Assembly (NCBI RefSeq): GCF_004358025.1
Contig: NZ_SMTL01000002.1
Location: 930,001-994,000, forward strand
Length of the DNA stretch: 64,000 nucleotides
Source: Rhizobium deserti
GTDB lineage: Bacteria > Pseudomonadota > Alphaproteobacteria > Rhizobiales > Rhizobiaceae
Reading direction: 5' to 3'
Numbering within the stretch: position 1 is the stretch's first letter; each line of letters opens with the position of its first letter. A program made the translations under genes and the position numbers. Of the stretch, positions 27,913-37,495 are shown piece after piece. A model generated the notes under the pieces. That model was not told where the DNA came from, ran no database searches, and saw only the letters and a list, made by a program, of their open reading frames with translations.

Positions 27913-29211
27913 ATGAATGTTGAGACCACCCGGCTTTCCTCCGGGCTGACTGTCGTGACCGAGACAATGCCCCACCTGGAGAGCGTCGCGCTCGGTGTGT
28001 GGATCAAGTCCGGATCGCGTAACGAAACCACCGAAGAACATGGCATCGCTCATCTTCTGGAGCACATGGCCTTCAAGGGCACCAAGCGGCGCAGTGCGCG
28101 CGACATTGCCGAAGAAATCGAAAATGTCGGCGGCGAACTGAATGCTGCCACCTCCACCGAAACGACCTCCTATTATGCCCGCGTGCTCAAGGATCACGTT
28201 CCGCTGGCGGTGGATATCCTCGCCGACATCCTGACGGAGTCGGAATTCGACGAGGAAGAGCTGCGGCGTGAAAAGCACGTCATCCTGCAGGAAATCGGCG
28301 CGGCCAACGACACGCCCGACGACGTGGTCTTCGACAAGTTTTCCGAAGTCGCCTATCGCGGCCAAACGATCGGACGGCCGATCCTCGGCACGCCGGACAA
28401 GGTCAACAGCTTCACCCCCGGCCAGATCCGCGGCTATCTTTCCCGCAATTACACGACGGACCGGATGTTCGTCGTGGCAGCCGGCGCGGTTGACCACCAG
28501 ACGTTCGTCAAGCAGGTCGAAGAGCGCTTTGCCAGCCTGCCGACCGCCCCGAGCAGCCCGCCTGTGCTGGAGCCCGCCCGCTATATTGGGGGCGACGTTC
28601 GCGAAGACCGGGACTTGATGGATGCCCAGCTGCTGATCGGCTTTGAAGGCAAGGCCTATCACATGCGCGACTTCTACTGTTCGCAGATCCTCGCCAACAT
28701 CCTGGGCGGCGGTATGTCCTCGCGCTTGTTTCAGGAAGTGCGCGAGCATCGCGGCCTCTGCTATTCGGTCTATGCCTTCCACTGGGGCTTTTCCGACACT
28801 GGCATTTTCGGCGTGCACGCGGCCACAAGCGGCAGCGAACTGCCGAACCTGCTGCCGGTGGTGATCGACGAGCTGCGCAAGTCGTCGGAAACCATCCATC
28901 AGCAGGAAATCGACCGGGCCCGGGCGCAGATCCGCGCACAGTTGCTGATGGGACAGGAGAGCCCTGCAGCGCGTGCCGGCCAGATCGCCCGCCAGATGAT
29001 GCTTTACGGCCGCCCGATCCCCAATCCGGAAATGATGGAACGGCTGGAAGGCATTACCACGGAGCGCCTGACGGATCTTGCCGGACGGCTGTTCTTCGAC
29101 ACCGTCCCGACCTTGTCGGCTGTCGGCCCGATCGAGCAGCTCGCGCCGATCAGCGACATTTCCGCAGCGCTTTCCTCGCCGGCGGCTAAGACGCAAAAGG
29201 CGGTTGGCTAG
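27913..29211 (+). CDS. M16 family zinc peptidase (mitochondrial processing peptidase-like)
   Basis: 432 residues. The inverted zinc motif HLLEH is at about 49-53, with the downstream Glu in EELRREKHVILQE, so it is a catalytically competent beta-MPP-like subunit. A second M16 domain fills the C-terminal half. ATG 27913 is chosen; a TTG two codons earlier is possible. The gene follows thrC, the usual rhizobial arrangement, and precedes a GNAT gene. Role in bacteria: cytoplasmic or periplasmic peptide processing, substrates unknown. Confidence 0.93.
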   Translation: MNVETTRLSSGLTVVTETMPHLESVALGVWIKSGSRNETTEEHGIAHLLEHMAFKGTKRRSARDIAEEIENVGGELNAATSTETTSYYARVLKDHVPLAVDILADILTESEFDEEELRREKHVILQEIGAANDTPDDVVFDKFSEVAYRGQTIGRPILGTPDKVNSFTPGQIRGYLSRNYTTDRMFVVAAGAVDHQTFVKQVEERFASLPTAPSSPPVLEPARYIGGDVREDRDLMDAQLLIGFEGKAYHMRDFYCSQILANILGGGMSSRLFQEVREHRGLCYSVYAFHWGFSDTGIFGVHAATSGSELPNLLPVVIDELRKSSETIHQQEIDRARAQIRAQLLMGQESPAARAGQIARQMMLYGRPIPNPEMMERLEGITTERLTDLAGRLFFDTVPTLSAVGPIEQLAPISDISAALSSPAAKTQKAVG

Positions 29212-29250
29212 GCCTCGTTCCTAGGCCACCGCACTGCCCGGAGCAGCAGA

Positions 29251-29862
29251 ATGACCAAGTCGGTGTTTCGGTTCCTGTCACGACAGCCGGATACGCCGGA
29301 GCTTTACGGGCAAGATCATCTTTTACGGCTGCCGCGCAATTCCGATTACCGCGAATGGTACAGGCTGCGCTCCGACAGCCGAAGCTTTCTGCAGCCGTGG
29401 GAGCCGACATGGCGCTCGGACGAACTGACAGAAGCCTCATTCCGAGCCCGTGTGTTGCGGGCCGGCCAGGAGTGTTCCTCGGGTCTTGCGGTTCCCCTCC
29501 TGCTGTTTCGCAGGGATGACTCCGCCCTGCTGGGCGGCCTCACCATCGGCTATATCCGCCGGGGGGCGGCGCAAAGCTGCATGATCGGTTACTGGATGGG
29601 CGAGAAGCATGCCGGCCAAGGCCACATGTTGGCCGCATTGAAGGTGGCTATCCCGTATATCTATGGCGGACTTCAGTTGCACCGAATTGAGGCAGCCTGT
29701 ATTCCAGAAAACTGGAAAAGCATGCGGCTTCTCGAAAAAGCCGGCTTCGAGCGGGAAGGTCTTTTGCGCAAATATCTGAAAATTAACGGGGAATGGCGCG
29801 ACCACGTGATGTTTTCCCGGTTGCCGGACGACGGCGAGTTCGGGAAGCTGATGAAATCATGA
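29251..29862 (+). CDS. RimJ-type GNAT acetyltransferase
   Basis: 203 residues with the RimJ/RimL features IGYWMGEKHAGQGHMLAALK (about 110-129) and HRIEAACIPENWKSMRLLEKAGFEREG (in part, about 150-176). This subgroup acetylates the N-terminal residue of ribosomal or other proteins. The stop overlaps the start of the EAL protein (ATGA), so expression is coupled. Confidence 0.88.
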   Translation: MTKSVFRFLSRQPDTPELYGQDHLLRLPRNSDYREWYRLRSDSRSFLQPWEPTWRSDELTEASFRARVLRAGQECSSGLAVPLLLFRRDDSALLGGLTIGYIRRGAAQSCMIGYWMGEKHAGQGHMLAALKVAIPYIYGGLQLHRIEAACIPENWKSMRLLEKAGFEREGLLRKYLKINGEWRDHVMFSRLPDDGEFGKLMKS

Positions 29863-32765
29863 ACCTTCGTATCCCGCGTATTGCGTCCCCGATCGGCTGG
29901 CTTGTCACGCTGATCGCCTTGTTCTTCGTCGTTCTCATACCTGCACAGGACGCCCGTTCTGCCGAACCCGTGAAGATTTCCCGTGACGACACGGCGCTGG
30001 ACCTGACCAAGACCACCGAAATCTATACCAATCAGGGCGAGGCCTTCCAGGTTTCCACCGCCGCCGGCGCCGACGGCATCCGCCGCCGCATCGAAGTGCG
30101 GGCCAGTTCGCCGGGGCACCAGGGCGACTGGGCCGTCTTTGCACTGGCCAATGTTTCGGAGGAACAGCTCGAGCGGGTGATCGTCGCGCCGCATTTCCGG
30201 CTGGTCAATTCGCAGATGTTCTGGCCGGATCTCGGCTCGCAGCGCATCATCTCGATCACACCGTCGGAAGGTTTTGCCCTCGACCGCATTCCCAGCCCCG
30301 ATGCCGACGTCTTCCGCATCACCCTCAACCCGGGCTCGACCATCACCTTCGTTGCGGAACTAGCGACGCCCTCGCTGCCGCAGATCTACCTTTGGGTGCC
30401 GGACGCCTACAAGGACACGGTCAATTCCTTCACGCTCTACCGCGGCATCGTGCTCGGCATTGCCGGGCTTCTGGCCGTGTTCCTGACGATCCTCTTCGTG
30501 GTCAAGGGCACCTCGATGCTGCCGGCCGCAGCGGCCCTTGCCTGGGCCGTGCTTGCCTATATCTGCGTCGACTTTGGCTTCCTCGACAAGCTGATCACCA
30601 TCACCTCGAGCGACCAGCGGATCTGGCGGGCAGCGGCTGAAGTGGCGCTTGCCTCCTCCATGGTCATCTTCCTGTTTACCTATCTCAATCTCAATCGCTG
30701 GCATGTGCATCTCGGCTATGCGACGCTTGCCTGGGTTGTCGGCCTGCTGCTGCTCGGCGGCGTCGCCATCTACGATCCATCGGTCGCAGCCGGCATTGCA
30801 CGGCTTTCCTTTGCACTGACGGCGACGGTCGGCATCCTGCTGATCATCTATCTCGGCCTCAACCGCTACGACCGGGCGATCCTGCTGGTGCCCACCTGGG
30901 CGCTCATCCTCGTCTGGCTGTTCGGCGGCTGGCTGACGGTCACCGGCCGGCTCGACAACGACATCATCCAGCCGGCACTCGGCGGCGGGCTCGTGCTCAT
31001 TGTGCTGCTGATCGGCTTTACGGTCATGCAGCATGCCTTTGCCGGCGGCGCCTACCAGCAAGGCCTGTTTTCCGACCTTGAGCGCCAGTCGCTGGCCCTG
31101 ACGGGCAGCGGCGACACGGTCTGGGATTGGGACGTGGCGCGCGACCGGCTGGTCACCACGCCCGATATTTCCACCCGCCTCGGGCTGGATGCCGGCGCTA
31201 TGCATGGACCTGTCCGCAACTGGCTGCCGCGCCTGCATCCGGACGACCGCGACCGCTTCCGGGCGACGCTGGACGTGCTCCTGGAGCACCGCCGCGGCCG
31301 GCTCAATCACGAATTCCGCATTCGCGCCGAGGACGGCCATTTCCACTGGCTGCAGATCCGCGCCCGGCCGGTTCTCGGCTCGAATGGGGAGATCATCCGC
31401 TGCGTCGGCACGATCATCGATGTGACGGAGCAGAAGAATTCGGTGGAGCGGCTGCTGCAGGATGCGCTGCATGACAATCTCACCGGCCTTCCGAACCGCC
31501 AGGTCTTTCTCGACCGCCTGCAAGCCGTGCTGACGCTGGCGCCGGGCGGCGACATGGTGCGCCCAACGGTGATGACCATCGACATCGATCGCTACAAGCA
31601 GGTCAATGATTCGCTTGGCATTGCTGCTGGCGACAACATCCTGATCGCGCTGACCCGCCGCTTGCGCAGGCTTTTGAAGCCGCAGGACACGCTGGCGCGG
31701 CTAGCGGGCGACCAGTTCGGACTGATCCTCGTTTCCGAGCGCGACCCCGCTAAAGTGGCCGATTTCGCCGATGCGGTTTCCAAGGCGATCATGGTGCCGA
31801 TCAATTTCGCCAATCGCGAGATCATCCTGACGGCCTCGATCGGGCTCGCCTCCTGGGTGGACCAGCAGGAAAGCGCTGCCGGATTGCTAGCCGATGCGGA
31901 ACTGGCCATGTACCGTGCCAAGCGCGCCGGCGGCAACAAGGTGGAGCCCTTCCGCCCCGTCTTCCGTTCGTCGGGCACCGATCGCCTGCAGATCGAGACC
32001 GATCTGCGACGTGCCATCGAGCGCAAGGAACTGTCGCTTGCCTATCAGCCGATCATTCGGCTGCGGGATGGCGAGATTGCCGGTTTCGAAGCGCTGATGC
32101 GCTGGGAACACCCCAAGCGCGGCACCATTCCGCCATCGGAATTCATCCCAATCGCAGAAATGTCCGACCTCATCGGGCCGCTTGGCATGTTTGCCATGGA
32201 CCGGGCGGCCTCAGACCTGATCGGCTGGCAAAGGCAGACTGGCGAGCTTCCGGTCTTCGTGTCGGTCAACCTGCCCAGCGCCCAGCTTCTGAACGCCGAC
32301 CTTTACAACGACATGCGGTCGCTGCTGCAAAGGACGCAGATCAATGCCGGACAGCTGAAGCTGGAACTGCGCGAATCCATGATGATGGAAAACCCGGAAC
32401 AGGCGCGGCTGGTGCTCGCCAAGCTCAAGGAAATAGGCCTCAGCCTGGCGCTCGACGATTTCGGAACAGGCTATTCCTCGCTCGGCTACCTGACGCAGTT
32501 CCCCTTTGATACGATCAAGCTCGATCAAGCCCTGGTGCGCAACGCGACTGAAAAGCGGGCGGTGCTGCTGAGATCGGTGATCGCCATGGCCCGCGCTCTG
32601 GACATGGACGTGGTCGCCGAAGGCGTCGAGACCGACGAGGACGCGACCGAGCTCGCAAAAATGGGTTGCCACTTCGGCCAGAGCTACCTGTTCGGCCCGC
32701 CTGCGGCGGCGGATGCGGTGCTGCGATTGCTGAAGGAACGCTTCCCGCTCACCAAGCGCGCCTGA
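29859..32765 (+). CDS. Membrane PAS-GGDEF-EAL protein (probable c-di-GMP phosphodiesterase)
   Basis: 968 residues. Order: signal peptide (cleavage near ARSAE), periplasmic DISM-like domain (about 40-185), seven membrane helices (about 195-400), PAS with PAC motif (about 420-535), GGDEF (about 540-700), EAL (about 710-960). The GGDEF site reads AGDQF, so cyclase activity is unlikely. The EAL domain keeps FEALMRWEHP, VNLP, ELRES, DDFGTGYSS, IKLD and AEGVE, so phosphodiesterase activity is likely. Starts within the stop of the acetyltransferase gene. Confidence 0.92.
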   Translation: MNLRIPRIASPIGWLVTLIALFFVVLIPAQDARSAEPVKISRDDTALDLTKTTEIYTNQGEAFQVSTAAGADGIRRRIEVRASSPGHQGDWAVFALANVSEEQLERVIVAPHFRLVNSQMFWPDLGSQRIISITPSEGFALDRIPSPDADVFRITLNPGSTITFVAELATPSLPQIYLWVPDAYKDTVNSFTLYRGIVLGIAGLLAVFLTILFVVKGTSMLPAAAALAWAVLAYICVDFGFLDKLITITSSDQRIWRAAAEVALASSMVIFLFTYLNLNRWHVHLGYATLAWVVGLLLLGGVAIYDPSVAAGIARLSFALTATVGILLIIYLGLNRYDRAILLVPTWALILVWLFGGWLTVTGRLDNDIIQPALGGGLVLIVLLIGFTVMQHAFAGGAYQQGLFSDLERQSLALTGSGDTVWDWDVARDRLVTTPDISTRLGLDAGAMHGPVRNWLPRLHPDDRDRFRATLDVLLEHRRGRLNHEFRIRAEDGHFHWLQIRARPVLGSNGEIIRCVGTIIDVTEQKNSVERLLQDALHDNLTGLPNRQVFLDRLQAVLTLAPGGDMVRPTVMTIDIDRYKQVNDSLGIAAGDNILIALTRRLRRLLKPQDTLARLAGDQFGLILVSERDPAKVADFADAVSKAIMVPINFANREIILTASIGLASWVDQQESAAGLLADAELAMYRAKRAGGNKVEPFRPVFRSSGTDRLQIETDLRRAIERKELSLAYQPIIRLRDGEIAGFEALMRWEHPKRGTIPPSEFIPIAEMSDLIGPLGMFAMDRAASDLIGWQRQTGELPVFVSVNLPSAQLLNADLYNDMRSLLQRTQINAGQLKLELRESMMMENPEQARLVLAKLKEIGLSLALDDFGTGYSSLGYLTQFPFDTIKLDQALVRNATEKRAVLLRSVIAMARALDMDVVAEGVETDEDATELAKMGCHFGQSYLFGPPAAADAVLRLLKERFPLTKRA

Positions 32766-32776
32766 AGCAGCTCCAC

Positions 32777-33895
32777 TTAGCCGCTGAACGCCACAGATCC
32801 CGCCGGCGTGATCGATGCCTGCAGCCTCTGTCGCTGGTTGTTGTGAATGAGTTCGTGAATGAACTGCAGCTTGGTCACCACGGCCGGACTAAGGATGAAC
32901 GGGTAAAGATCCGGCACGCCCATGGAGCGGTGGACGCTGTTGAGCGCCACGCTGAAGGGTATCCAGGCCGAAACGATCTGTTCGGCGCTTTCCGCATTAT
33001 AAGGATTGAAAGCTACTTCGGCGGCGAGTTCCTCGTGCCGCCTCGGCTCGATCGTCATGCCATAGGCACGCGCAGTTTCCAGCGTGTCGACGATGTGCAG
33101 GTAATGGGCGAAGCATTCCGCGAAATCTTCCCATGGATGGGTGCTGGCATAGGTCGAGATGAAGAAGTCCTGCCAGTTGGGCGGCGGTCCCTGCTCGTAA
33201 TTGCGCTTCAGCGCCTCCCCGTAGTCGATCGTCTCGTCGCCGAAGACGGCACGGAAAGCGTCGGTCATGCCGCCGTCGCGCACCAGCTTGTCCCAGATAT
33301 AATGACCGGTCTCGTGCCGGAAATGCCCGAGCATGGTGCGGTAGGGCTCGTTCATGGAAACGCGAACCTGCTCGCGGGTGACGTCGTCAGCCTCCGCAGC
33401 GCGAATGGCGATCAGCCCATCCTCGTGACCGGTCATGGCCGGAACCACCGTTCCGTCTGGCTTGATCTCGTCCACCAGGAAATCGAAGACCAGGCCGCCC
33501 TGCGGATCTTCTTGGCGGTTGGTGCGCGGCAGGTTCCACCGCATCAGGGAGTAAAACAGATGCCGCTGCGCTTGGCTGATGCTGCGCCACTGGTTAAGCC
33601 CGGCTTCCGTGGAGGCATCGGGCACAAGACGGTTGTGGCGGCAAGCCGGGCAGAACGGCTCCGGGTCGTCCGCAAGCACAGTCCAGTTGCAGATATCCAT
33701 GGCCGCGTTGGCGCAAAGCCGAACCTTGTGGTCCGGCTTGGCAATCAGGTGCCAGGTCCCGTCCGTGCCCTCCTCCTCCAGCGCATGCATGGCCAGGCGC
33801 TCCGGCACGAAGGCCAGCCTGTGACCGCAGTTGACGCAAGTGCGGTTGTCGAAATGGATCGTTTGTCCACAATGATCACAGTCGTAAAGGCGCAT
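32777..33895 (-). CDS. Putative zinc-binding metallopeptidase with N-terminal zinc ribbon
   Basis: 372 residues. The N-terminus carries a zinc ribbon (CDHCGQ and CVNCGH, about 6-24), and a further Cys pair (CPAC) lies near 82-85. The catalytic motif HFRHETGHYIW (about 192-202) contains HExxH, with downstream acidic residues in WEDFAECFAHYLHI. The family is annotated only as putative zinc-binding metallopeptidase. Convergent with the EAL gene and 90 bp upstream of csbD on the same strand. Confidence 0.85.
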   Translation of the reverse strand: MRLYDCDHCGQTIHFDNRTCVNCGHRLAFVPERLAMHALEEEGTDGTWHLIAKPDHKVRLCANAAMDICNWTVLADDPEPFCPACRHNRLVPDASTEAGLNQWRSISQAQRHLFYSLMRWNLPRTNRQEDPQGGLVFDFLVDEIKPDGTVVPAMTGHEDGLIAIRAAEADDVTREQVRVSMNEPYRTMLGHFRHETGHYIWDKLVRDGGMTDAFRAVFGDETIDYGEALKRNYEQGPPPNWQDFFISTYASTHPWEDFAECFAHYLHIVDTLETARAYGMTIEPRRHEELAAEVAFNPYNAESAEQIVSAWIPFSVALNSVHRSMGVPDLYPFILSPAVVTKLQFIHELIHNNQRQRLQASITPAGSVAFSG

Positions 33896-33927
33896 CGGCT
33901 TTCCAATCAGTCCGGGAGCACATAAAG

Positions 33928-33961
33928 AAAACCTGCCCCGGCAAATGTCGGAACAGGTTTT
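33928..33961 (-). terminator. Rho-independent terminator between csbD-like gene and metallopeptidase gene
   Basis: The stem AAAACCTG (33928-33935) pairs with CAGGTTTT (33954-33961), with an inner CCG/CGG. On the minus strand it is followed by CTTTATG, on the plus strand by TT. It probably ends the CsbD transcript. Confidence 0.6.
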
Positions 33962-33985
33962 TTGACTTGGAGGTTGTGCCAGGTA

Positions 33986-34177
33986 TTAGACGCGGTCAAC
34001 AAAGCCCTTGGCGGCATCCTTGACCTTGCCTTTAGCCTGCTGCGCGTCGCCCTTGACTTCCTGAGCAGAGCCTTCCGCACGCAATCTGTCGTTATCGGTC
34101 ACATCGCCTGCAGCCTGCTTGAGCTTGCCGGCGATTTCGTTGCCCTTGCCGGCCATCTTGTCACTGGTGCTACTCAT
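33986..34177 (-). CDS. CsbD family stress-response protein
   Basis: 63 residues: MSSTSDKMAGKGNEIAGKLK, then repeats of the KGxAxxxxGKVKDAxxG type, highly charged and helical, as in the CsbD family. AAGGAG lies 8 bases before ATG 34177; longer in-frame starts have no support. Family members are abundant under general stress, with no known biochemical function. Bounded downstream by a terminator. Confidence 0.92.
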   Translation of the reverse strand: MSSTSDKMAGKGNEIAGKLKQAAGDVTDNDRLRAEGSAQEVKGDAQQAKGKVKDAAKGFVDRV

Positions 34178-34253
34178 TGTACTTCTCCTTGTTGCGGACA
34201 TTTTGTCCTGCTGCAGAGAAAACGCATGGAGCGCAGGTTCGTTCCGATAAGTT

Positions 34254-34859
34254 TCAGGCGTGACCGGCTTCGCTCGACAGCATTTCAGGGGAAATGCCCA
34301 TGGAAGCCAATGCCCGATCATATTTGCCGTCGATATCACGGTCGAAAATCAGCTCCTCACTGGCCGGACAATTGAGCCAGCCATTGCTGGAAATCTCCAG
34401 CTCCAACTGGCCCGGGCCCCAGCCCGCATAGCCGAGCATCATGGTCGCTCGCACCGGCCCGCGACCGTCGCAGATCGCCCGGATGATATCGAGTGTCGCG
34501 GTCAGTGAAATGTCGTCGCTGACGGGGATGGAGGAGTCACTACGGAAGTCGTCCGAATGCAGCACGAAGCCGCGCCCGGATTCTACGGGACCGCCGGAAA
34601 GGATCGGCAATTCCCGCGTCTGGCCCGGCAGCATGATGATATCCGCCTGGTCGAAAAGCTTGAGGTGCTGCAGGACCTCGGTGAAAGTTATCTGCTGTGG
34701 GCGATTGATGATGAAGCCCATGGCACCAGCCGCAGAGTGAGCGCAGACATAAACGACGCTACGCGCAAAATTGCCATCCTGCATGCCCGGCATGGCGATC
34801 AGCAGCTGCCCATCCAGAAAGCCGCGTTCGCGCTTATCCCTGAGGGTTGAGAGAGCCAT
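34254..34859 (-). CDS. YqgE/AlgH family protein
   Basis: 201 residues. Diagnostic segments are [29 protein letters not shown] (in part, about 12-40), [27 protein letters not shown] and [16 protein letters not shown] 34859 is chosen because GGAGG lies 4 bases upstream; an upstream ATG (34886) would overlap it. The family is widely conserved but its function is unsettled (a predicted regulator of alginate synthesis in Pseudomonas). Confidence 0.93.
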   Translation of the reverse strand: MALSTLRDKRERGFLDGQLLIAMPGMQDGNFARSVVYVCAHSAAGAMGFIINRPQQITFTEVLQHLKLFDQADIIMLPGQTRELPILSGGPVESGRGFVLHSDDFRSDSSIPVSDDISLTATLDIIRAICDGRGPVRATMMLGYAGWGPGQLELEISSNGWLNCPASEELIFDRDIDGKYDRALASMGISPEMLSSEAGHA

Positions 34860-35019
34860 CCTGCCTCCAGCTCGGCGCCTGCCCACGATGGGAAGCCTGC
34901 CCGCAATTGCCTTGTCATGGAGAAGATGGGGCAGTGTCCCCTATCAATCAACCGAAAATGAACGGGTTTGTGGTCCATTCAACTGGTGACGGCAGCCGGG
35001 ACCGGTTAAATACTTGTCT

Positions 35020-35871
35020 ATGAAGAAGTTTCAAATTTTCGCCCGTAAATGCTCAGCCAGGCTTGCAGCCGGCCTGTTCATAGGAATGGGGTTGACAGCG
35101 GCCGGCGGCGCTTGCGCCGAGATCACACCCTGGGCGGCCAATGAAGGCGGCCGCATGCGCATCGTCGTCATGCCGCCGGAGGCGGACGGCAAGGTGCGCG
35201 GTGCGTTGCAGATCGAGCCCAAGCCCGGCTGGATCACCTATTGGAGAGAACCGGGCGATGCCGGGATACCGCCGCAGATCGTGTTTTCGAAGACGGGCAG
35301 CGTGACGCTCGACAAGGTATCCTATCCTATTCCAAAGCGGATCGACAACGGCACGCTGCGTGATATCGGTTATGACGGCGCCGTGGCATTCCCGTTCGAG
35401 CTGACCGCTCAGAAGACCGGCTCGCCGCTCAGCCTCAATGCCTCCGCCTTTGTCGGCTTGTGCCGCAATATCTGCATACCCTTCCAAGCGGAGTTTTCGC
35501 TGGCGCTTCAGCCTTTGAAGGGCACGCCGGTGGAGGAGGCGATGATTCTTGCCGATGCCCAGAGCAAGCTGCCGGAAGCGCCTTCGGATACGTTTGCCGT
35601 GACCCAATATGTCATGACGCAAGGTGGCGACGTGCTGAGCCTGACGCTGCGTCTTCCCGATGAAGCAAGCGGAACGCCGCAGGTCATCGTCACCGGACCG
35701 GAAGGGCATGCCCTGTTCGACGGCGTCAACGGCCAGCGCAACGGCGACCGCTATTCTCTCGACATGCCGGTCGGAAAACTGCCCAAGGGCTATGACTTCA
35801 AAGGCAAGCGCTGGGGCATATTGGCGATCGCCGGCGGCCGGGCCATGGAAACCTCTCTCGCCTTCGACTAG
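35020..35871 (+). CDS. Periplasmic DsbD N-terminal-domain-like protein
   Basis: 283 residues with a signal peptide (cleavage after ACA near residue 32). The mature protein matches the DsbD_N/thiol-disulfide interchange N-domain, with LQIEPKPGWITYWREPGDAGIPPQI (in part, about 68-90) and a Cys pair in FVGLCRNIC. It lacks the membrane and thioredoxin domains of full DsbD, so it would act as a soluble periplasmic redox or chaperone-like module. Precedes a peroxiredoxin gene. Confidence 0.82.
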   Translation: MKKFQIFARKCSARLAAGLFIGMGLTAAGGACAEITPWAANEGGRMRIVVMPPEADGKVRGALQIEPKPGWITYWREPGDAGIPPQIVFSKTGSVTLDKVSYPIPKRIDNGTLRDIGYDGAVAFPFELTAQKTGSPLSLNASAFVGLCRNICIPFQAEFSLALQPLKGTPVEEAMILADAQSKLPEAPSDTFAVTQYVMTQGGDVLSLTLRLPDEASGTPQVIVTGPEGHALFDGVNGQRNGDRYSLDMPVGKLPKGYDFKGKRWGILAIAGGRAMETSLAFD

Positions 35872-35991
35872 CCGCCTCCCCGCTCAGCCTCCAAGGCTGA
35901 CCTATGTTCGCTCAGCTTGTGTTCGCTCGACCCGAGTCTATAGTGCGCGTCAAGCAGGCGGCACAGGACCTGTTATCAAGAGGAGAGATGC

Positions 35992-36477
35992 ATGACGATT
36001 GCCATTGGCGAAAAACTGCCGGAAGCTACGTTCAAGGAAAAGACCGCTGATGGTCCCGTGGAAATCACCACACGGCAGCTGTTCGAGGGCAAGAAGGTCG
36101 TTCTCTTTGCGGTTCCGGGTGCTTTCACGCCCACCTGCACGCTCAACCACCTGCCCGGCTATCTGGAAAACCGCGACACGATCCTGGCCAAGGGCGTCGA
36201 TGACATTGCGGTTGTCGCCGTCAACGACTGGCATGTGATGGGCGCCTGGGCACAGCAGACCGGCGGCATGGGCAAGATTCACTTCCTGGCCGACTGGGAT
36301 GGTGCGTTCACCAAGGCTCTCGGGCTCGATGCCGATCTTTCCGCCGGCGGCCTCGGCGTGCGCTCGAAGCGCTATTCCATGCTGGTCGAAAACGGCGTCG
36401 TCAAATCCCTCGCCGTCGAAGAAAGCCCAGGCCAGGCGACCGTATCCGGCGCCGCAGCCATGATGGAACAGCTCTGA
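35992..36477 (+). CDS. Peroxiredoxin (Prx5-like, 1-Cys)
   Basis: 161 residues. The active site PGAFTPTCTLNHLP carries the peroxidatic Cys (about residue 49), and no second cysteine exists in the protein, so it is a 1-Cys enzyme, probably recycled by glutaredoxin/GSH as in the PrxII/Prx5 group. Cytoplasmic. A purine-rich AAGAGGAGAG precedes the ATG. Downstream of the DsbD_N-like gene, giving a small redox cluster. Confidence 0.93.
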   Translation: MTIAIGEKLPEATFKEKTADGPVEITTRQLFEGKKVVLFAVPGAFTPTCTLNHLPGYLENRDTILAKGVDDIAVVAVNDWHVMGAWAQQTGGMGKIHFLADWDGAFTKALGLDADLSAGGLGVRSKRYSMLVENGVVKSLAVEESPGQATVSGAAAMMEQL

Positions 36478-36483
36478 TCGTTC

Positions 36484-36510
36484 TCAGACGCGACTGGCCT
36501 TAGCGTCTGA
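36484..36510 (+). terminator. Possible terminator of the peroxiredoxin gene
   Basis: An 8-bp perfect stem, TCAGACGC (36484-36491) with GCGTCTGA (36503-36510), and an 11-base loop, 6 bases after the stop. It has no T-run, so it may be a processing or Rho-assisted element. Confidence 0.35.
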
Positions 36511-36554
36511 CGACGACATCGGAAACAGGCGGCGGGGCCGGAGCCCGCAGCCTG

Positions 36555-36863
36555 TCATACGGCCATATCGAAGACCAGTAGACCGGACAGGCCGCCATCG
36601 CTTGCTGCGACGATCCGCTCGCCGACCGCAATATGCTCGGGATGGGCAAGATAGGCATCGCGCGCTTCCGGGCTTTCGAAGGTCACTGCGAACCCGTCCA
36701 GGAAGCCGCCATTCAGCCCTTCCGGCGAAATGTTCGGCCCATATTTGATATCAAGAATACCGGGCGTGACGTTCTTCAGAGCGCCAACCGCCTCGTAGAT
36801 TGCCTGCTTATCGGCCGGCTGGGTAGCAGCCTTGAAGCGAACGAAGACGCAATGCAGGATCAT
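36555..36863 (-). CDS. Dabb family protein (stress-responsive alpha/beta barrel)
   Basis: 102 residues beginning MILHCVFVRFKA, then PGILDIKYGPNISPEGLNGGF and a C-terminal HPEHIAVGERIVAASDGG. This is the pattern of the Dabb dimeric ferredoxin-like barrel. ATG 36863 is preceded by AGAGAGG; a much longer reading frame upstream has no homology pattern. Function unknown. Stands downstream of rnhA on the same strand. Confidence 0.88.
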   Translation of the reverse strand: MILHCVFVRFKAATQPADKQAIYEAVGALKNVTPGILDIKYGPNISPEGLNGGFLDGFAVTFESPEARDAYLAHPEHIAVGERIVAASDGGLSGLLVFDMAV

Positions 36864-37054
36864 GAATAGCCTCTCTTTGATTTTGCGGGCAGGATAGTGG
36901 CTTGCGCCGGAAGCGCAACCAGCGTCAGGCGATTTCCCGCAGCAGCGCAGGATATCCACGGTTTGCGGAAGGACCGATTGGTTCCTCTCTGCCCTCACCA
37001 CAGAGCGAGGCACAGCTGCTACGCCGCCGAGACTGTTCGCGGCGCCTTCTCATC

Positions 37055-37495
37055 TTACCGCTTCTTGAACGGCGCCATGCCGAGCCGCGCCAGTTCGTCG
37101 GCGCGCTCGTTTTCCGGATGGCCGGCGTGACCCTTGACCCAGTTCCACTTGACCTTGTGGCGCTGGTTGGCTGCGTCGAGCTGCTGCCAGAGTTCGCCGT
37201 TCTTGACCGGCTTCTTGTCGGCCGTCTTCCAGCCGTTCTTCTTCCAGCCGAAGATCCACTTGGATATGCCGTCCATGACATATTTGCTGTCGGTATGGAG
37301 ATCGACTTCGCAAGGCGTTTTCAGCGCATTCAAGGCACTGATCGCCGCCATCAGCTCCATCCGGTTGTTGGTGGTTTCCGCTTCGCCGCCGAACAATTCC
37401 TTCTGCGTCTCCCCATAGCGCAGGATGGCGCCCCAGCCGCCGGGGCCGGGATTGCCGGAACAGGCGCCGTCCGTGAAGATTTGGACCTGCTTCAT
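37055..37495 (-). CDS. rnhA: Ribonuclease HI
   Basis: Degrades the RNA strand of RNA-DNA hybrids. 146 residues with the four catalytic acids in order: [16 protein letters not shown] (Asp about 9), NNRMELMA (Glu), HTDSKYV (Asp) and ENERADELA (Asp), plus the basic handle [14 protein letters not shown]. Overlaps the thrB stop by 4 bp, the usual rhizobial thrB-rnhA coupling. Confidence 0.97.
   Translation of the reverse strand: MKQVQIFTDGACSGNPGPGGWGAILRYGETQKELFGGEAETTNNRMELMAAISALNALKTPCEVDLHTDSKYVMDGISKWIFGWKKNGWKTADKKPVKNGELWQQLDAANQRHKVKWNWVKGHAGHPENERADELARLGMAPFKKR

Noticed and set aside
27784..29196. 470-codon minus-strand frame opposite the M16 peptidase
   Set aside because: Shadow frame. 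The plus frame has HxxEH and a full domain.
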